Shown: one piece after another, positions 23,132-34,360 of the stretch | Layout: each line of letters opens with the position of its first letter | Position numbering within the stretch: the stretch's first letter is position 1 | Assembly (NCBI GenBank): GCA_900073065.1 | Contig: FJOG01000002.1 | Span: 1,644,243-1,708,242, forward strand | DNA from: Phialocephala subalpina | Taxonomy: Eukaryota > Ascomycota > Leotiomycetes > Helotiales > Mollisiaceae | Reading direction: 5' to 3' | DNA: 64,000 nucleotides | Notes under the pieces: generated by a model | The model's input: the letters and a program-made list of their open reading frames with translations, nothing else | What the model was told of the DNA's origin: nothing | Database searches by the model: none | Translations under genes and position numbers: made by a program

Positions 23132-24419
23132 CGAAGCCAAGTTGCTTTTCGTACGGATTTTCTTGAAGATACCCCAATAGCATGATGACCCACGAACTCT
23201 GGAGCTTTGGAGCTTTGTATGACATTCGCTTGGCTCCGATTCATGGCCGAGGGATCACAACCGTCGCCTTGTGCTTCTTGATAGCTCTTACCATGCCCTC
23301 TTAGGGTCACAAGCAGGGTTACAGGAGCACAATGTCCCGCTCAACGGTCGAGAGAGGTCGAGATCCCCGCTGGAAATGGAGAACAAGCACACGATACATT
23401 ACCGGATACAGAATCAAGCTCCCTAGTGGTCGAGTCGGCGGCTTTCCACGTCTTCACCCCTCAGTTCTGATAACCATACAGGAAGACTTACCGCTTATAG
23501 TGATGTCCCATGCAGAGCGGCCCGGCATGAAAATGAACCCATTCCATTGATCTCTTTTAATGAAACGTTTTCCTCCTGAATGACCAAGGCTCGAGCTCTT
23601 TCTCTTAAAATAATACCCTCTTTCAATGTCACAAGATTGAGTCCCTGACTAACGATAGATCAGATGTCTCGCGCTTCCCCGGACATAATCTCTTTTTAGC
23701 AAGGTACCTGCCTCCACTAAAGTGCCTGCTGATCCAAGCCAAGCCCCGACTCAAGTCTTCAAGGCGGTGTAAAAAGGGACAGGGAGTCGTGACATGACTT
23801 GATTGAGAAAATTCACTCAATTTCAGGAACACATCTTATCCCGAGACATATTTGCCCATCGCAGGTAAAATTCAACTTTCCAATGTCCCTGATAGATACA
23901 ATAATTGAAATATAGTTTTAGGGTTGTCGTTGCGGACAGCGGTGTCCGAAGCCCATACGTCAGGGACCGAACGAGCGAACTAAACGATTGTTGGCAGAAT
24001 TCCAGAATCTTTCACGGGCGACGAATCAAAGCTTGTCTCTTCTCCACGACCCTCACCTCCTCGACAACCAGAGCTCAGCCATAAAACACTCAAGCATTAT
24101 TACCGTAATTGATTACTGTGCAGAGCAATCACCACAGACTCGACTTGCCTTCACCTCCTACCCCTCCATCACGATCCGAAACCAATCAAATTGCGACCTG
24201 GACTGAATGGCTTCCACGGGCAGCCCGCTATTATTCGACCAGCGCAGTTGTATTTCGTTTGCTTGTCGATAACCAGTTGGGACATTCTTCGCTTTAGCCT
24301 ATTTTCCTACGAGGTCGATTGCTCTACTCGAACTTGCTGCAGCTTGATGCTGCTCTATTATAACTAATATTTTGGAAGAGGTATTGGTCTGGCTAGAAGA
24401 TCATTGAAACCTGCCCATC
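23132..24419. other. Intergenic, promoter side of PHO81
   Basis: Short ORFs (23332-23550 on plus, 23629-23832 on minus) have no recognisable content. The right half should contain the PHO81 promoter and a long leader. No RNA gene or mobile element recognised. Confidence 0.4.
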
Positions 24420-27400
24420 ATGAAGTTTGGACGCAAGTAAGCAACCGATTTCTACCGATCGATACTATTTTACAATCCCATTTCATCTCCTATACTGCTA
24501 TCAAACATTGACTAATCTGCCAATGCAGTTTGCCCCGAAATCAAGTACCAGAATGGTCATCCGCATACATAAACTACAAGGGATTGAAGAAGCTTATCAA
24601 AGCTGCTGTTGCGACAGTCAAGGCAGGCGGAGATGCGGATCTTGCTGGCACGATATTCCCAGCTGAACGGACATTGACGATGTGACAATAGCTAACCTAC
24701 TGGTAGAATTCTTCTTCTCCCTGGATAGAAACCTCGAAGATGTCGATGCTTTCTACAACAAAAAGTTCGCAGATGCTTCTCGACGATTGAAGCTCCTCCA
24801 AGATCGCTATGACACGTCGAAACAAGCTCTCGAGGCCTTGGACCGAAACGAAATTGATGAACTTATGGATGCTCTGTTGGAGCTTAGAGGGCAGCTTAGA
24901 AAGCTGCAGTGGTTTGGTGAGGTTAATCGCAGAGGTTTTGTCAAGATCACAAAGAAATTGGACAAGAAGGTCGAGAATGTCTGCACACAACAAAGATACC
25001 TTTCTTCAAAGGTCGATCCCACACAATTTGCCACAAACGCTGCTCTTACTGCAGCGATGAAGACTATCAATGACTGGCTGTCGGTTTTGGGAGAGACAAA
25101 ATCGAAGGACGACGCTCAGTCTGTGCATTCGGCACATTCCATCAAGCGTGTATCATCACGATCAATACTCGACCTGCCTAATGGCCTTCTCGATACGGTC
25201 GATCAATCTATCAGAAGCGACGATGTACCAATACTCCAGGAGACTTTGGCAGAGGCCAACCTGGATCCCGAAGACCCAGCTATGCAGAAGCTTTTCGTCA
25301 ATCTTCTGCAGCGGTCAATCTCGTGCAAGTCCAAACAGGCAATTGCATACCTCCTAAAGCAGATCAAGTCTTTGGACGAGGCAGACGACATCAATGAGCG
25401 CAACTGTCTGCATCGTCTTGTTATCTCCATTGGAAGAGCAAAATCGGCTATCACAGGAGAGCAAACCAGCGCGGTACTTTTGCCAGTGGAGGCAGAAACT
25501 CGATATCTTACTCCAGCGGCATCACCTCCTCTTGGCCCAGCTTCGAGCAATCTGAAGGAGAACAACTTATTGAGCTTGAACGATGAGTCTGTCAAGCTTC
25601 TTAGCTACGTATTTGAGCACTTCGAGCCTCGTCAGCGAGTCGCTCTGAAGACAAGAGACAGCTACGGACGGTTTCCGCTACACTATGCCGCGCAATTTGG
25701 CTTCGTTGTCATTTGCGAATTGGTTATGAAATACATGCAAGAATGGGGCCAATTCGATGTGTCACACGGTATTGATGCACCTGAGTGGCAGGACAAAGAA
25801 GGTCTTGCACCACTGCATCTTAGTGTGATTGGAGGCCATCCGTTGACTACTCAGGCTCTTTTGAAGGGCGAGAACTGGCAAGGTTCGAATGACGAGAAAA
25901 TTGCCATGCGCAAAGACATCTCGAAGTCCAGTGCTGTCCTTGCACTTGCTACGAAGTCCAACTTCACCAAGATCGTCCAACTTCTCGTCGATGCTGGTGT
26001 CGATATCAATTGGCAAGATGAAATGGGTGAAACGGCTCTTCATGTTGCTGCAAGATTTGGACACGCGGAATGTGCTAAGATTCTTCTCGATGGTACACTA
26101 TATCAGAAGGCCGATGTCGAACTGACAGAGAAGACATTCTCGTGGACACCTCTTCACGTTGCCTGTGTTGATGGACATCTGTCAATTGTTGCACTTCTTA
26201 TTGAAGCAGGTGCTGATATCAGCAAGCCCGATGCGTCTGGATGGACTGGCAGAGAACATGCAGCATTGAGGGGTCACATGGCAATCGCAATCCTGCTTGC
26301 GGAGGAAAATTATGATGACACAGGCTCTGAGACCTCTGGAAGCACAGCAGCCTCATCGCCTCCAAAAATGACATCTATAGAGGCGTCTCGCTCACAAAGT
26401 ACCAACAATGTTCGACCAATCGAGTCAGTCAAGACGTTTGGACATCGTTATCTTACCAAGGAAAGCATGGTTCTTGTCAGTCTGGGGTCAATGGACATGC
26501 GAAAGGATATCCCAGCCGTCAAGTTGGAGCGGATCCCTATCGAGGAGGCTCATTCGACTCAGCTCGATACCGCTTTGTCCGTTATCGTCAGTGCCGGCGG
26601 CGCTCAGGGTGAACCTACAATCATCGACCTGCCTGTACAAGATAATATCTCCACCGAACCGATGGTCTTTACCGCGGTGGATGCCAGCAAGGTTAAGCTG
26701 TATTTCGACATCGTCCCGACGTATTCAGGGAGCCAAGAGCACAAAGTTGGACGAGGTGTTGCTATCCTGTCCAGCATCAAGCAGGCGATTGGTCTCAAGC
26801 GCATGAACCTGCAAGGGGACGTCAGCGTTCCAATCATGAGCAAAGATCTCGAGGTTATCGGAGTTGTTAACTTCAACTTCCTCATCATCACTCCATTCTC
26901 ACATCCCAACATGAGCATCACCAAGAATCAGACATACTGGAAGAAGATGTCATCGACCATGGTCATTGGACATAGAGGACTCGGCAAGAACGCCATGTCC
27001 AACAGATCCCTCCAATTGGGAGAGAATACTTTACAGTCATTCATTGCCGCTTCCAATCTCGGCGCAAACTATGTCGAATTTGATGTTCAACTTACCAAGG
27101 ATCTCGTTCCAGTCATCTACCACGATTTCCTGGTCAGCGAGACTGGTATCGACGCACCAGTCCACACTCTCACACTTGAACAATTCCTTCACGTCAACGA
27201 CACCACACCCAGAGCTTCGCGCCCTCCATCACCTCCGAAGGAGAATCCCCAAATTAAGGTTGTTCGTGGTGCCGATCGTCAGCGTTCATTGTCCCTTGGC
27301 CCCATGATGCCTGAGCTAGACATGGCCGAGAGAATGAAACACACTCGCGACTTCAAGGAGAAAGGCTACAAGGCAAATTCGCGAGGAAACTTCATCCAAG

Positions 27401-28085
27401 CGCCATTTACAACTCTCCAGGAGATGTTTCTCAAGTTGCATGAAGACGTTGGCTTCAACATTGAGATGAAGTATCCGATGTTGCACGAGTCTGAAGAGCA
27501 TGAGATGGACACCTACGCTGTGGAACTCAACAGCTTCGTCGATACTGTTCTAACGAAGGTGTATGATCTTGGCAAGAACCGTAAGATCATCTTCAGCAGC
27601 TTCAATCCGGATATTTGTCTGCTTTTGAGCTTCAAGCAACCGAGTATCCCGGTCTTATTCTTGACAGATGCTGGTGTGTGTCCTGTGGGTGACATCCGTG
27701 CCAGCAGCTTGCAAGAGGCTATTCGTTTTGCCAGCCGTTGGAACCTGCTGGGTGTGGTCAGCGCTGCTGAGCCTCTCTGTAATAGTCCTAGACTAGTCAG
27801 AGTTGTGAAAGAGAGTGGTTTGGTTTGTGTCAGCTATGGCACGTTAAACAACGATCCTATCAAGGTTCAGGTATGCACGTTTTGATCCTCCTCGCCATAT
27901 CTCATACTAATATCAAGCAGCAACAAGTCAAAGAAGGCATCGATGCAGTCATCGTCGACAGCGTCCTGAAGATCAGAAACGGTCTCACCAAAAACGCCAC
28001 CAAGACTCCCGAGCCCGCTGCTCCCTGGCCCACCGAAAACCAGATCAACGGCGTCGGCGCAGTCATTAGCCCCGTCATTTCCTAA
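24420..28085 (+). CDS. SPX-ankyrin-GDPD phosphate regulator, PHO81/NUC-2 type
   Basis: Exons 24420-24436, 24529-24647, 24707-27870 and 27921-28085 give 1154 aa. The N-terminus is an SPX domain (MKFGRN-LPRNQVPEW, YINYKGLKKLI, ADLAEFFFSLDRNLEDVD), which senses inositol pyrophosphates. Ankyrin repeats occupy about residues 375-580 (GRFPLHYAAQFG, GLAPLHLSVIGG, GETALHVAARFG, TPLHVACVDGH). The C-terminal third is a glycerophosphodiester phosphodiesterase-type domain (VIGHRGLGKN, GENTLQSFIAASNLGA, VEFDVQLTKD, IYHDFLV). Known members inhibit the Pho80-Pho85 type kinase under phosphate starvation. The second intron (24648-24706) begins GC, with a perfect GCTAAC branch site and GTAG acceptor; only this splice gives the conserved DLAEFF join. 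Confidence 0.95.
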
Positions 28086-28599
28086 GATTTTCACGAATTT
28101 CTTTTCATTAAACCTATAGAATACGCATGCCGAAGGAAGGAAAAGCGAGGAGCATTGCATTTTAATAAGTGGAGGAAATTTGGCATTTCAGGAGTCAAAA
28201 GTGTGCAATGAGCACACTCCTTGGGAGCAAGTAACAACTGACGTTGGTTTGCTTGCTTGTGTTTTACGACTCCATAGAAGATGGACGTATTTGAATTCTG
28301 ATTCTGGGCTCTGGAATGAAGTTGAGATCTCTCCTCTCCAGAGCTTTACCCTACAACTATGTCTTCCGTGATTGAATGATGCTCCTGCTGAAATACTGTC
28401 GAAATGTATGTAGCGCTGGGCAAGTCTAGCTCATGCCTAAAGTTCATTTAGAATGCCGGTATTTGGCTGCGTCACTGACAATTACCAGAAATGCCCAATC
28501 TGAAGATTCTGAATTTCGGACATTCTGCCTCTTGCAAGTTCAAGAAGGTTCGATCAAAACGCAGGTAAATTATTTCAATTCTCTATTCTATCATGTCTA
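28086..28599. other. Spacer between convergent PHO81 and ZPR1
   Basis: Presumed 3' regions of both genes; nothing else recognised. Confidence 0.5.
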
Positions 28600-30178
28600 T
28601 CAACCATTACTCTCTACCTTCGCAGCTTCTTTCGCAGCTTCAGCTACATCCGCTGCCTTCTTCTCACCAATCTCATCCACATACCCCTCAGTCTTCATAT
28701 CCGCCAACCCCAAATCCTCTTCTTCCTCAGCAGTCCTCTCGTACTCTTCAGTAGTAATCTGCGGATCCTCATCCGGACTACACAGATTCTGCACATAACT
28801 GCTCGCCAAGGGGTCCTTCAATATGACTGTGAATTTCCGTTCGCCTTTGATCGCTTCTCCTAGTCCTTCGAAGAAACTCTTCCAAGTTGTTTTGGATTCG
28901 GAAGGTAAAGAGTCGCCACCAGTGTCGGCTGAGTCGTCGACGTCGAAGATTTGTTGATGCAAATCATCGCGAACTTGTGTCAGCAGTCCTTCCACAGTCG
29001 TGAACCTCCCTCCTAGAGTACCAGGGTTGACGGAAAGGTTCAATTCCGGACATTCCAAAGCGCAGGATTCGGATTTCAGAATATCTCTTGCTAGATCAGT
29101 CGGTCCTTCAACTCTCAGTATGATCTTCTTTCCTTTCTCAGGAACTTCGCCACCAGTCTTGACTTCGTTGGAGCGGTAACCGCATTGCTCGCATACGGTG
29201 CTCATGATGACCACTTGCTTGAAATGTGGAATATCCACCATCTTCATGTGTGTGACGCAGTATTTCGTGCAGCCAGGACAGGTAGCTGGGAAGGAATAAA
29301 CTTCGTTGGGGATAATGTCGTCTCCTTCGAAATCTGCGGCGGTTGGTTGGCCTGTGGTGTCTGGTTTCTCTTCTTCGTCGCCGATTCCTAGACCGAGAGC
29401 TTCGTTCTGTTCGGGTGTTCGGGCATATTCTCTCTTTGACCATTTTCCAACTCCGTCGCTTTGATCGGGCTCAATCCAGGAGTTTCCTGCTGGATCGTCG
29501 AGACTGATTCTGAATGGGAAACTCTCTCCCTTGATCATATTCCGTCCCTTCTCGACAATCTCCTCAATTTTCTTGTATACCTCCGGTACCTGTTCTTTTC
29601 TCTGCTCCTGCCCTACCTCCAAATCCTCTAATATCATAGACAACAATCCTTCGACGTTTGTGAGCTGGCCACGACCAGAAGGGACTTCGATATCGAGCTC
29701 GATGAACTTCACGACGCAGGTATCGGATTTCACAACCTGGCGAGCAAAGTCTTCGGCGCTGGTAAGACGCAGCTCGTAGTGGGAGCCTTTTTGTTGGATT
29801 TCGCCGGCAGATTGGATCTCGGAATTTTTGAAGTTGCAGTGCGGGCAGTAGAAGGACATTAGAATTATTTCGCGAAAGAAAGGGATGCGGGTGAGGAGGA
29901 GTTTGGTCATTCCCTATTGTTTTGTTAGAATTTTTTTGACGGTGATAATAATCAAATAGGGTACGTACATTTTCGTGGCAGTTCATGCACATGCTCTCAA
30001 TCTCGTCCACAATTTTTGGTTCTCCATCGTTGACGGCCTCTGTGGACTCGGAGGTTGCTCCGTTGACTGGCTTTTCGCCGTTGGCATTGAGTTGCTCTGC
30101 TTTCTTTCCAATGCTGTCGAAGTAGTCATCAAAAGCCTTACCATCTGGCTTGGTTTCTTCGTGTGTGTTGGGCGCCAT
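28600..30178 (-). CDS. ZPR1: Zinc finger protein ZPR1
   Basis: Exons 29969-30178 and 28600-29913 (complement) give 507 aa. ZPR1 has two homologous halves, each a C4 zinc finger plus a beta domain. Here the first finger is split by the intron (CMNC at 64-67, CPHC at 93-96) and the second is CPGC ... CEQC. Each finger is followed by the matching NSEIQSAGEI and SNEVKTGGEV blocks. The A and B domains also match each other (AEDFARQVVKSDTC, PTDLARDILKSESC). ZPR1 is an essential eukaryotic protein that chaperones newly made eEF1A and moves between cytoplasm and nucleus. The C-terminal tail is acidic, then Ala/Lys-rich. Confidence 0.96.
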
Positions 30179-30788
30179 ACTGTTTTGTTTGTACTCGAGT
30201 CTTTTGTGGCGGGGTATTTATGGAGGGGTTAGAGATTCAAAATATTTTCTTTGGCGATAACGAGTCATAAGGCTGAGGAATGGCCATTGAGTTCTAGCGC
30301 CTTCTTAGCGCGAGGCTGATGACGAGGCTGACAAAGCGTGCATCGTATGATGTTTGGCGATCACAGATTTCACTTCGTGATCATAAGACGCAAAATTTCC
30401 AAACACGAAGGCTTCTCAACTTCTTCTCGGCCATGTACTTACTCATCGAACAGTGGATGAGCCATCGTCACCATGAGTCTCCTGATGAGTTACAAGTCTC
30501 ACAAGAGACAGGTATCATGGTCTATTCATCCTTTTCATACATACAGGTCACTGCTATGTGGACATAGCAAGTTGTTCAAGTGGATTTGCCTCCTGCCACA
30601 CGAAAACCAGCTGGATCGGTACAGTGGAGAAGAGAAAGAAAGAAAGGCTGGATACAATTCGAATAAGACTTGACAACAACAATCAACACTGGCACTGAAA
30701 TGGACCCCACGCAGCGTGCTTAAACCCCTTTCAAAAAGCGAACCCTGTCGAAATGCCACTGGTGCAGCCAGACCGGTCAATGCAACTC
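30179..30788. other. ZPR1 promoter side plus duplicated 3' flank
   Basis: The part near 30585-30700 resembles 32280-32370 beyond the stop of the paralogue (for example AGCTGGATCGGTACAGTGGA against AGCTTGAACGGTACAACAGA, then GAAGAGAA in both). So the tandem duplication reaches into the 3' flank. Confidence 0.5.
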
Positions 30789-32057
30789 TTAACCCCGCAC
30801 GAAGAAGTTCTTATCCTCCAATTCCTTTCGAGAAACTAGTGCGATATACATCTTGTTGCTGTGCTCTCTAAGGAATTTTGTGGGAAGCTGCTTCACAAAA
30901 CTGGTGGCAATGCCCTCTACCAGGATTATAGTCTCTTCGTATCGCTTGCCGTTTTCGACTACTGTACGAGGAAGGCTTTGGAACACTCTGGCCTTGGTGT
31001 AGTCCTCGGGGATCTCGAACCAAAGCTGCTCGAAGCGTTGCCCATCGAGATTGAGTGGTTGGATGACTTGAACCTCGGCTTCAGTGGCACTGGGAAGCGC
31101 ATCACTGGCATTTTCATGAGCGTACACGCCAGATGGAGGTTGAGGTACTAGGTGACCAGCGAGGTCGGCTTTAAGAGCACTGATCCGTTGGGTTTGTATC
31201 TCGATGCGCTCTTCCTTCTCTTCATCTGCCAACTGCATCCCTTCAATAGCATTCTGCCTTTCTCTATTCTCAGTCGACAATTCTTCTTTGACAGCTTTCA
31301 GCTCTTCGTTGGCAACTGTCAATTCCTCTTTGGCTGCTGTTAACTCTTCGTTCGTAGCTGAAAACTTCTCAATCATGCGATGTTGCTCGCAGATGGTCAC
31401 TCACAAATTCTCGAATGTCGCATCTTGCGCTGTAACAACCTGCTGGTTGTTTGGCATATCGTCACTGCCATCTTCTGCAACTAGTCTGAGTCTCGGAGAG
31501 ATTTGCTCGGCTGGTGCTGGAATGGCTATGTCGAGTTCAGTGCTTGTTAAGCCAGGAGTAAGAAAGGGGCTAAAGTTACCACTGGCAGTATCTTTGATCT
31601 GAAACTTTCTCTCAACGAAGTCTTTGGTGGTGCCTGAGGAGCCTTGGTCGTAACCCTCGGACCACTGTATAGATTCGATGCCATAGACTTTGCCGCCTTC
31701 CTCTTTTCTGAAAGCAGCAGTTGCGTACTGTACATCATAGCATACATGGTATCCCCATCTGCGTCGACTCCGACTGGTATTCGGGAAGGCACGAAGACGA
31801 AAGGCCTAATGGCACTTTTTTTCAATCTCTTGGTGGTTTTGGGAGCATCGGCGGTAACAGAGGTCTTTCGCTTCTTTTTCTGCGCGTTTGACGAAGGACC
31901 AGGCTCAGCTTCATCTTCGATTTCACCACCGGGACCCATTTGGTATTCATCATCGCCCCCCCTCCTCCTCCTCCTCCGCGACACTTCCACTTTCATTAAT
32001 AGGCTCACGCACGCAGGCTCTGGTTGGCCGTTGGGAAGGCGTGGCAGTGGCGGACAT
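30789..32057 (-). pseudogene. Broken tandem paralogue of the coiled-coil gene at 32429-33865
   Basis: Compared with the intact neighbour, this copy keeps colinear blocks: the NLS QKKKRKT, IPVGVDADGD, EGYDQGSSGTTKDFV, a coiled coil and the C-terminal LDGQRFEQLWFEI ... GKRYEETIILVEG. It carries three lesions. A C7 run at 31956-31962 changes frame between the N-terminal Glu-rich part and DDEYQ. A one-base loss near 31735-31741 splits VGVDADGDTMYA from the frame that matches the neighbour. An in-frame TGA at 31401-31403 stands where the neighbour has Arg. The acceptor GATCTACAG before the start region (32058 on) is kept from the neighbour's second exon; an upstream exon is not visible. No intron removes the stop in phase. 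Assembly error could explain the run-length lesion but hardly all three. Confidence 0.75.
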
Positions 32058-32428
32058 ACTGTAGATCGGTCCAGATTAGCCTATGACTCGACCATGAGGC
32101 GCTCATCGAGCAGTTGGCTCGGGTGTCTTCACGCGACCTCGAAGTATCTTGATGATTTAGCACGGGTCTCACATGGGACATGAATCATAGCTTATTATCG
32201 TTCCCGTAGACTAGCTGTTGAGTTGGGCAAATGCACAAGGTGTCATGCGACAAGAGGTCGCACATCTCATGCACTGAAAAGCAGCTTGAACGGTACAACA
32301 GAGAAGAGAAGAGATGGTAAATGCCCTTTAGACGTCGAGACTCAATAACAACATATACAATTACCACCGTTACTGGCAAGTCTCCTCCAAGATGCGGCTG
32401 AAACGGACAGATACCTCAATCTACCACT

Positions 32429-33865
32429 TCACTCAGCCAGCGACGCATCCCCTCCTTGACGACGTTTCTTCTCATTGACGACGAAGTGCCTCTCATCATC
32501 AATCTCATCTAAGACGATGAGTTCGGCGAATGTTCTACCGTCGTGCTCCACGTATGAAGTTGGCGAGATCTGCTTGAGAAGTGTTTCCCTGCCTTTCTCG
32601 AAGCAGCTTGCACAGCGAGCCATGACGATGCTATCGAGCCCCTTGCTAGCTTCTTGACCACTGACGTCAATGAGCATCGATGTCTCTCGGTATCGGTTGC
32701 CATCTTGCCAGACAATTCGACTGTTGAGGCCTTTGTACATTGCTTGTTTGGCATTATCCTCCGTAATCTCAACGTAACGTTCCTCGAAACGCTGGCCATG
32801 GAGGTCGAGAGGCTTTGCTTGAATGCCCTGAGCTGGAACTGCCGGAGCTGCAACACCCTGAGCTGGAATATCCTGGGCTGGAGCACGAGGACTGCTTGGG
32901 GCATCGGGAAGAGTTGTGTTCTGAGGAATACCTGCTTGCTGAGCCGCCTGAGATTTGGCGACATCAGTTCGAATTACCAGGACACCAGGGGCGTTGGTAA
33001 GCCGGGCTGTGATCCGGGGAAAAACTTCTTGCTGAGCCGGCTGGACCCCGGCGAGATCGGCTTGAAGAGAGTGGTGGTCCTTTTCAACACTAGCGATGTA
33101 TCGTTCATTCTCATCAAGGGTCTCCTGCATTCCATCGATTGCATTCTGCTTCTCTTCATTATCAACTGTTAATTCCTCGATCAAACGAGCTTGCTCCGCA
33201 TTGGTAGCGCGTGCTTCCTCGAGAGCTTGATTGTCTGCACCAGGGTCAGCGCCGTGTACGATCATAAGTATCTGGCAATTGAGAAAGTACACTCACCAAA
33301 AGCCTTGGGCTTGAATAGACCCTTGACGTACTCCTTCGTAGCATTCACAGAACCTCGATCATAGTCGCCGTTGAACTTGACGTTCTCCCATTTCACAAAG
33401 TGCTTTTTATTGCCAAGCATCACAAATGTCTGTATCTTAGCAACCACGGCGTTCCCATCGTTATCGACACCAACTGTCAGCTGAGAAGGCTCGAAGAACT
33501 GCTTTGTGGCAGCACTCATATTGACACCCTTGGTTCCACTTGCATCACCAGAGAAAGTCTTTCGTTTCTTCTTTTGCTGGGGCGATGACGGGACAACTTC
33601 AGCTTCTGCTTCAGGTCTGGCTGGACTCTCGCCACAACCGTCCCATTCTTCATCCTCGTCGCAGCCGACCTCTTCGCTGCGAGCTCTCTTGATAGCTTCC
33701 TTAGCTTTTTCTGCTGATGCTCTGGCGGGGCGTCGAGAAGGGGTGGAGTCCACTTTGGAGGTGCTGTAGATCGATAAAAATTAGCAAATATCAAGCAAAA
33801 AAGTAGGCAAAATCGCACCTGCTGGGGCTGGCTAGATCTGGGGTAGTCGCCTTGTTGCTTGCCAT
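32429..33865 (-). CDS. Uncharacterised coiled-coil protein, intact paralogue
   Basis: Exons 33819-33865, 33297-33763 and 32429-33234 (complement) give 439 aa. The start is MASNKATTPDLASPSS. A basic, then acidic disordered region and a likely NLS (QKKKRKT) follow at about 94-100. A small domain comes next (LTVGVDNDGNAVV ... KWENVKFNGDYDRGS). Then there is a coiled coil (residues about 172-230, ALEEARATNAEQARLIEEL), an Ala/Pro/Gln linker with repeated IPAQG-type units, and a C-terminal domain (LDLHGQRFEERYVEI, GNRYRETSMLID) ending in a basic stretch. I do not recognise the family. Probably nuclear by the NLS. Confidence 0.75.
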
Positions 33866-34360
33866 TGTTGCAAGAGGCTGCAGTCGAAAGGTGGTGAACA
33901 TTGTTGCAAGCGATTGAGTGTAGGGCAAAGTTCTCAAATCGCCATCTAGAAAGAGCAGAAAGAATTTTGGAATTTTACGATACGCTGATAAAGAATGCGG
34001 TCAGAAGTGCGGAGGGTGAATGAAGCTTTTAGCTTTGCCAGTGACTTCGGTACTCCTCCGCGGGTTTGTTGACGCGATAAGCTCTTCCAATGTCCCTCCT
34101 ATCCGAGGACAATCAGAGAGAACACGAATGAAAATTACACCCAGACTGTATGAGACTTTCGCGCAATGCACAATAATCAATTCTCACGAGGGTACATGTA
34201 GAACTTTTGGACATTATCATATCTTCTTACAAGCTGATATCACATCAGCTAAACACCAAGGTATTATAGCACCACCAAGTCTCCTCCATGATCACATTTC
34301 TCATCTCCGTATCGCGCAATTCTCTCCTTCTCTGACACCAAACCTAAGCCCCTACCGAAT
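33866..34360. other. Intergenic, nothing recognised
   Basis: Presumed promoter of the coiled-coil gene and 3' region of the transporter pseudogene. An ORF at 34020-34382 (+) has no recognisable content. Confidence 0.4.

Noticed and set aside
14717..23890. Recurring AATGTCCC/GGGACATT words in introns and spacers as a mobile-element tag
   Set aside because: The number seen is close to what is expected for a 7-8-mer in 64 kb, and the flanks are unrelated.
30789..31403. Separate 203-codon gene starting at 31400
   Set aside because: The apparent start is GTG just after an in-frame TGA. The sequence aligns with the middle of the intact neighbour, so it is the 3' part of a pseudogene.
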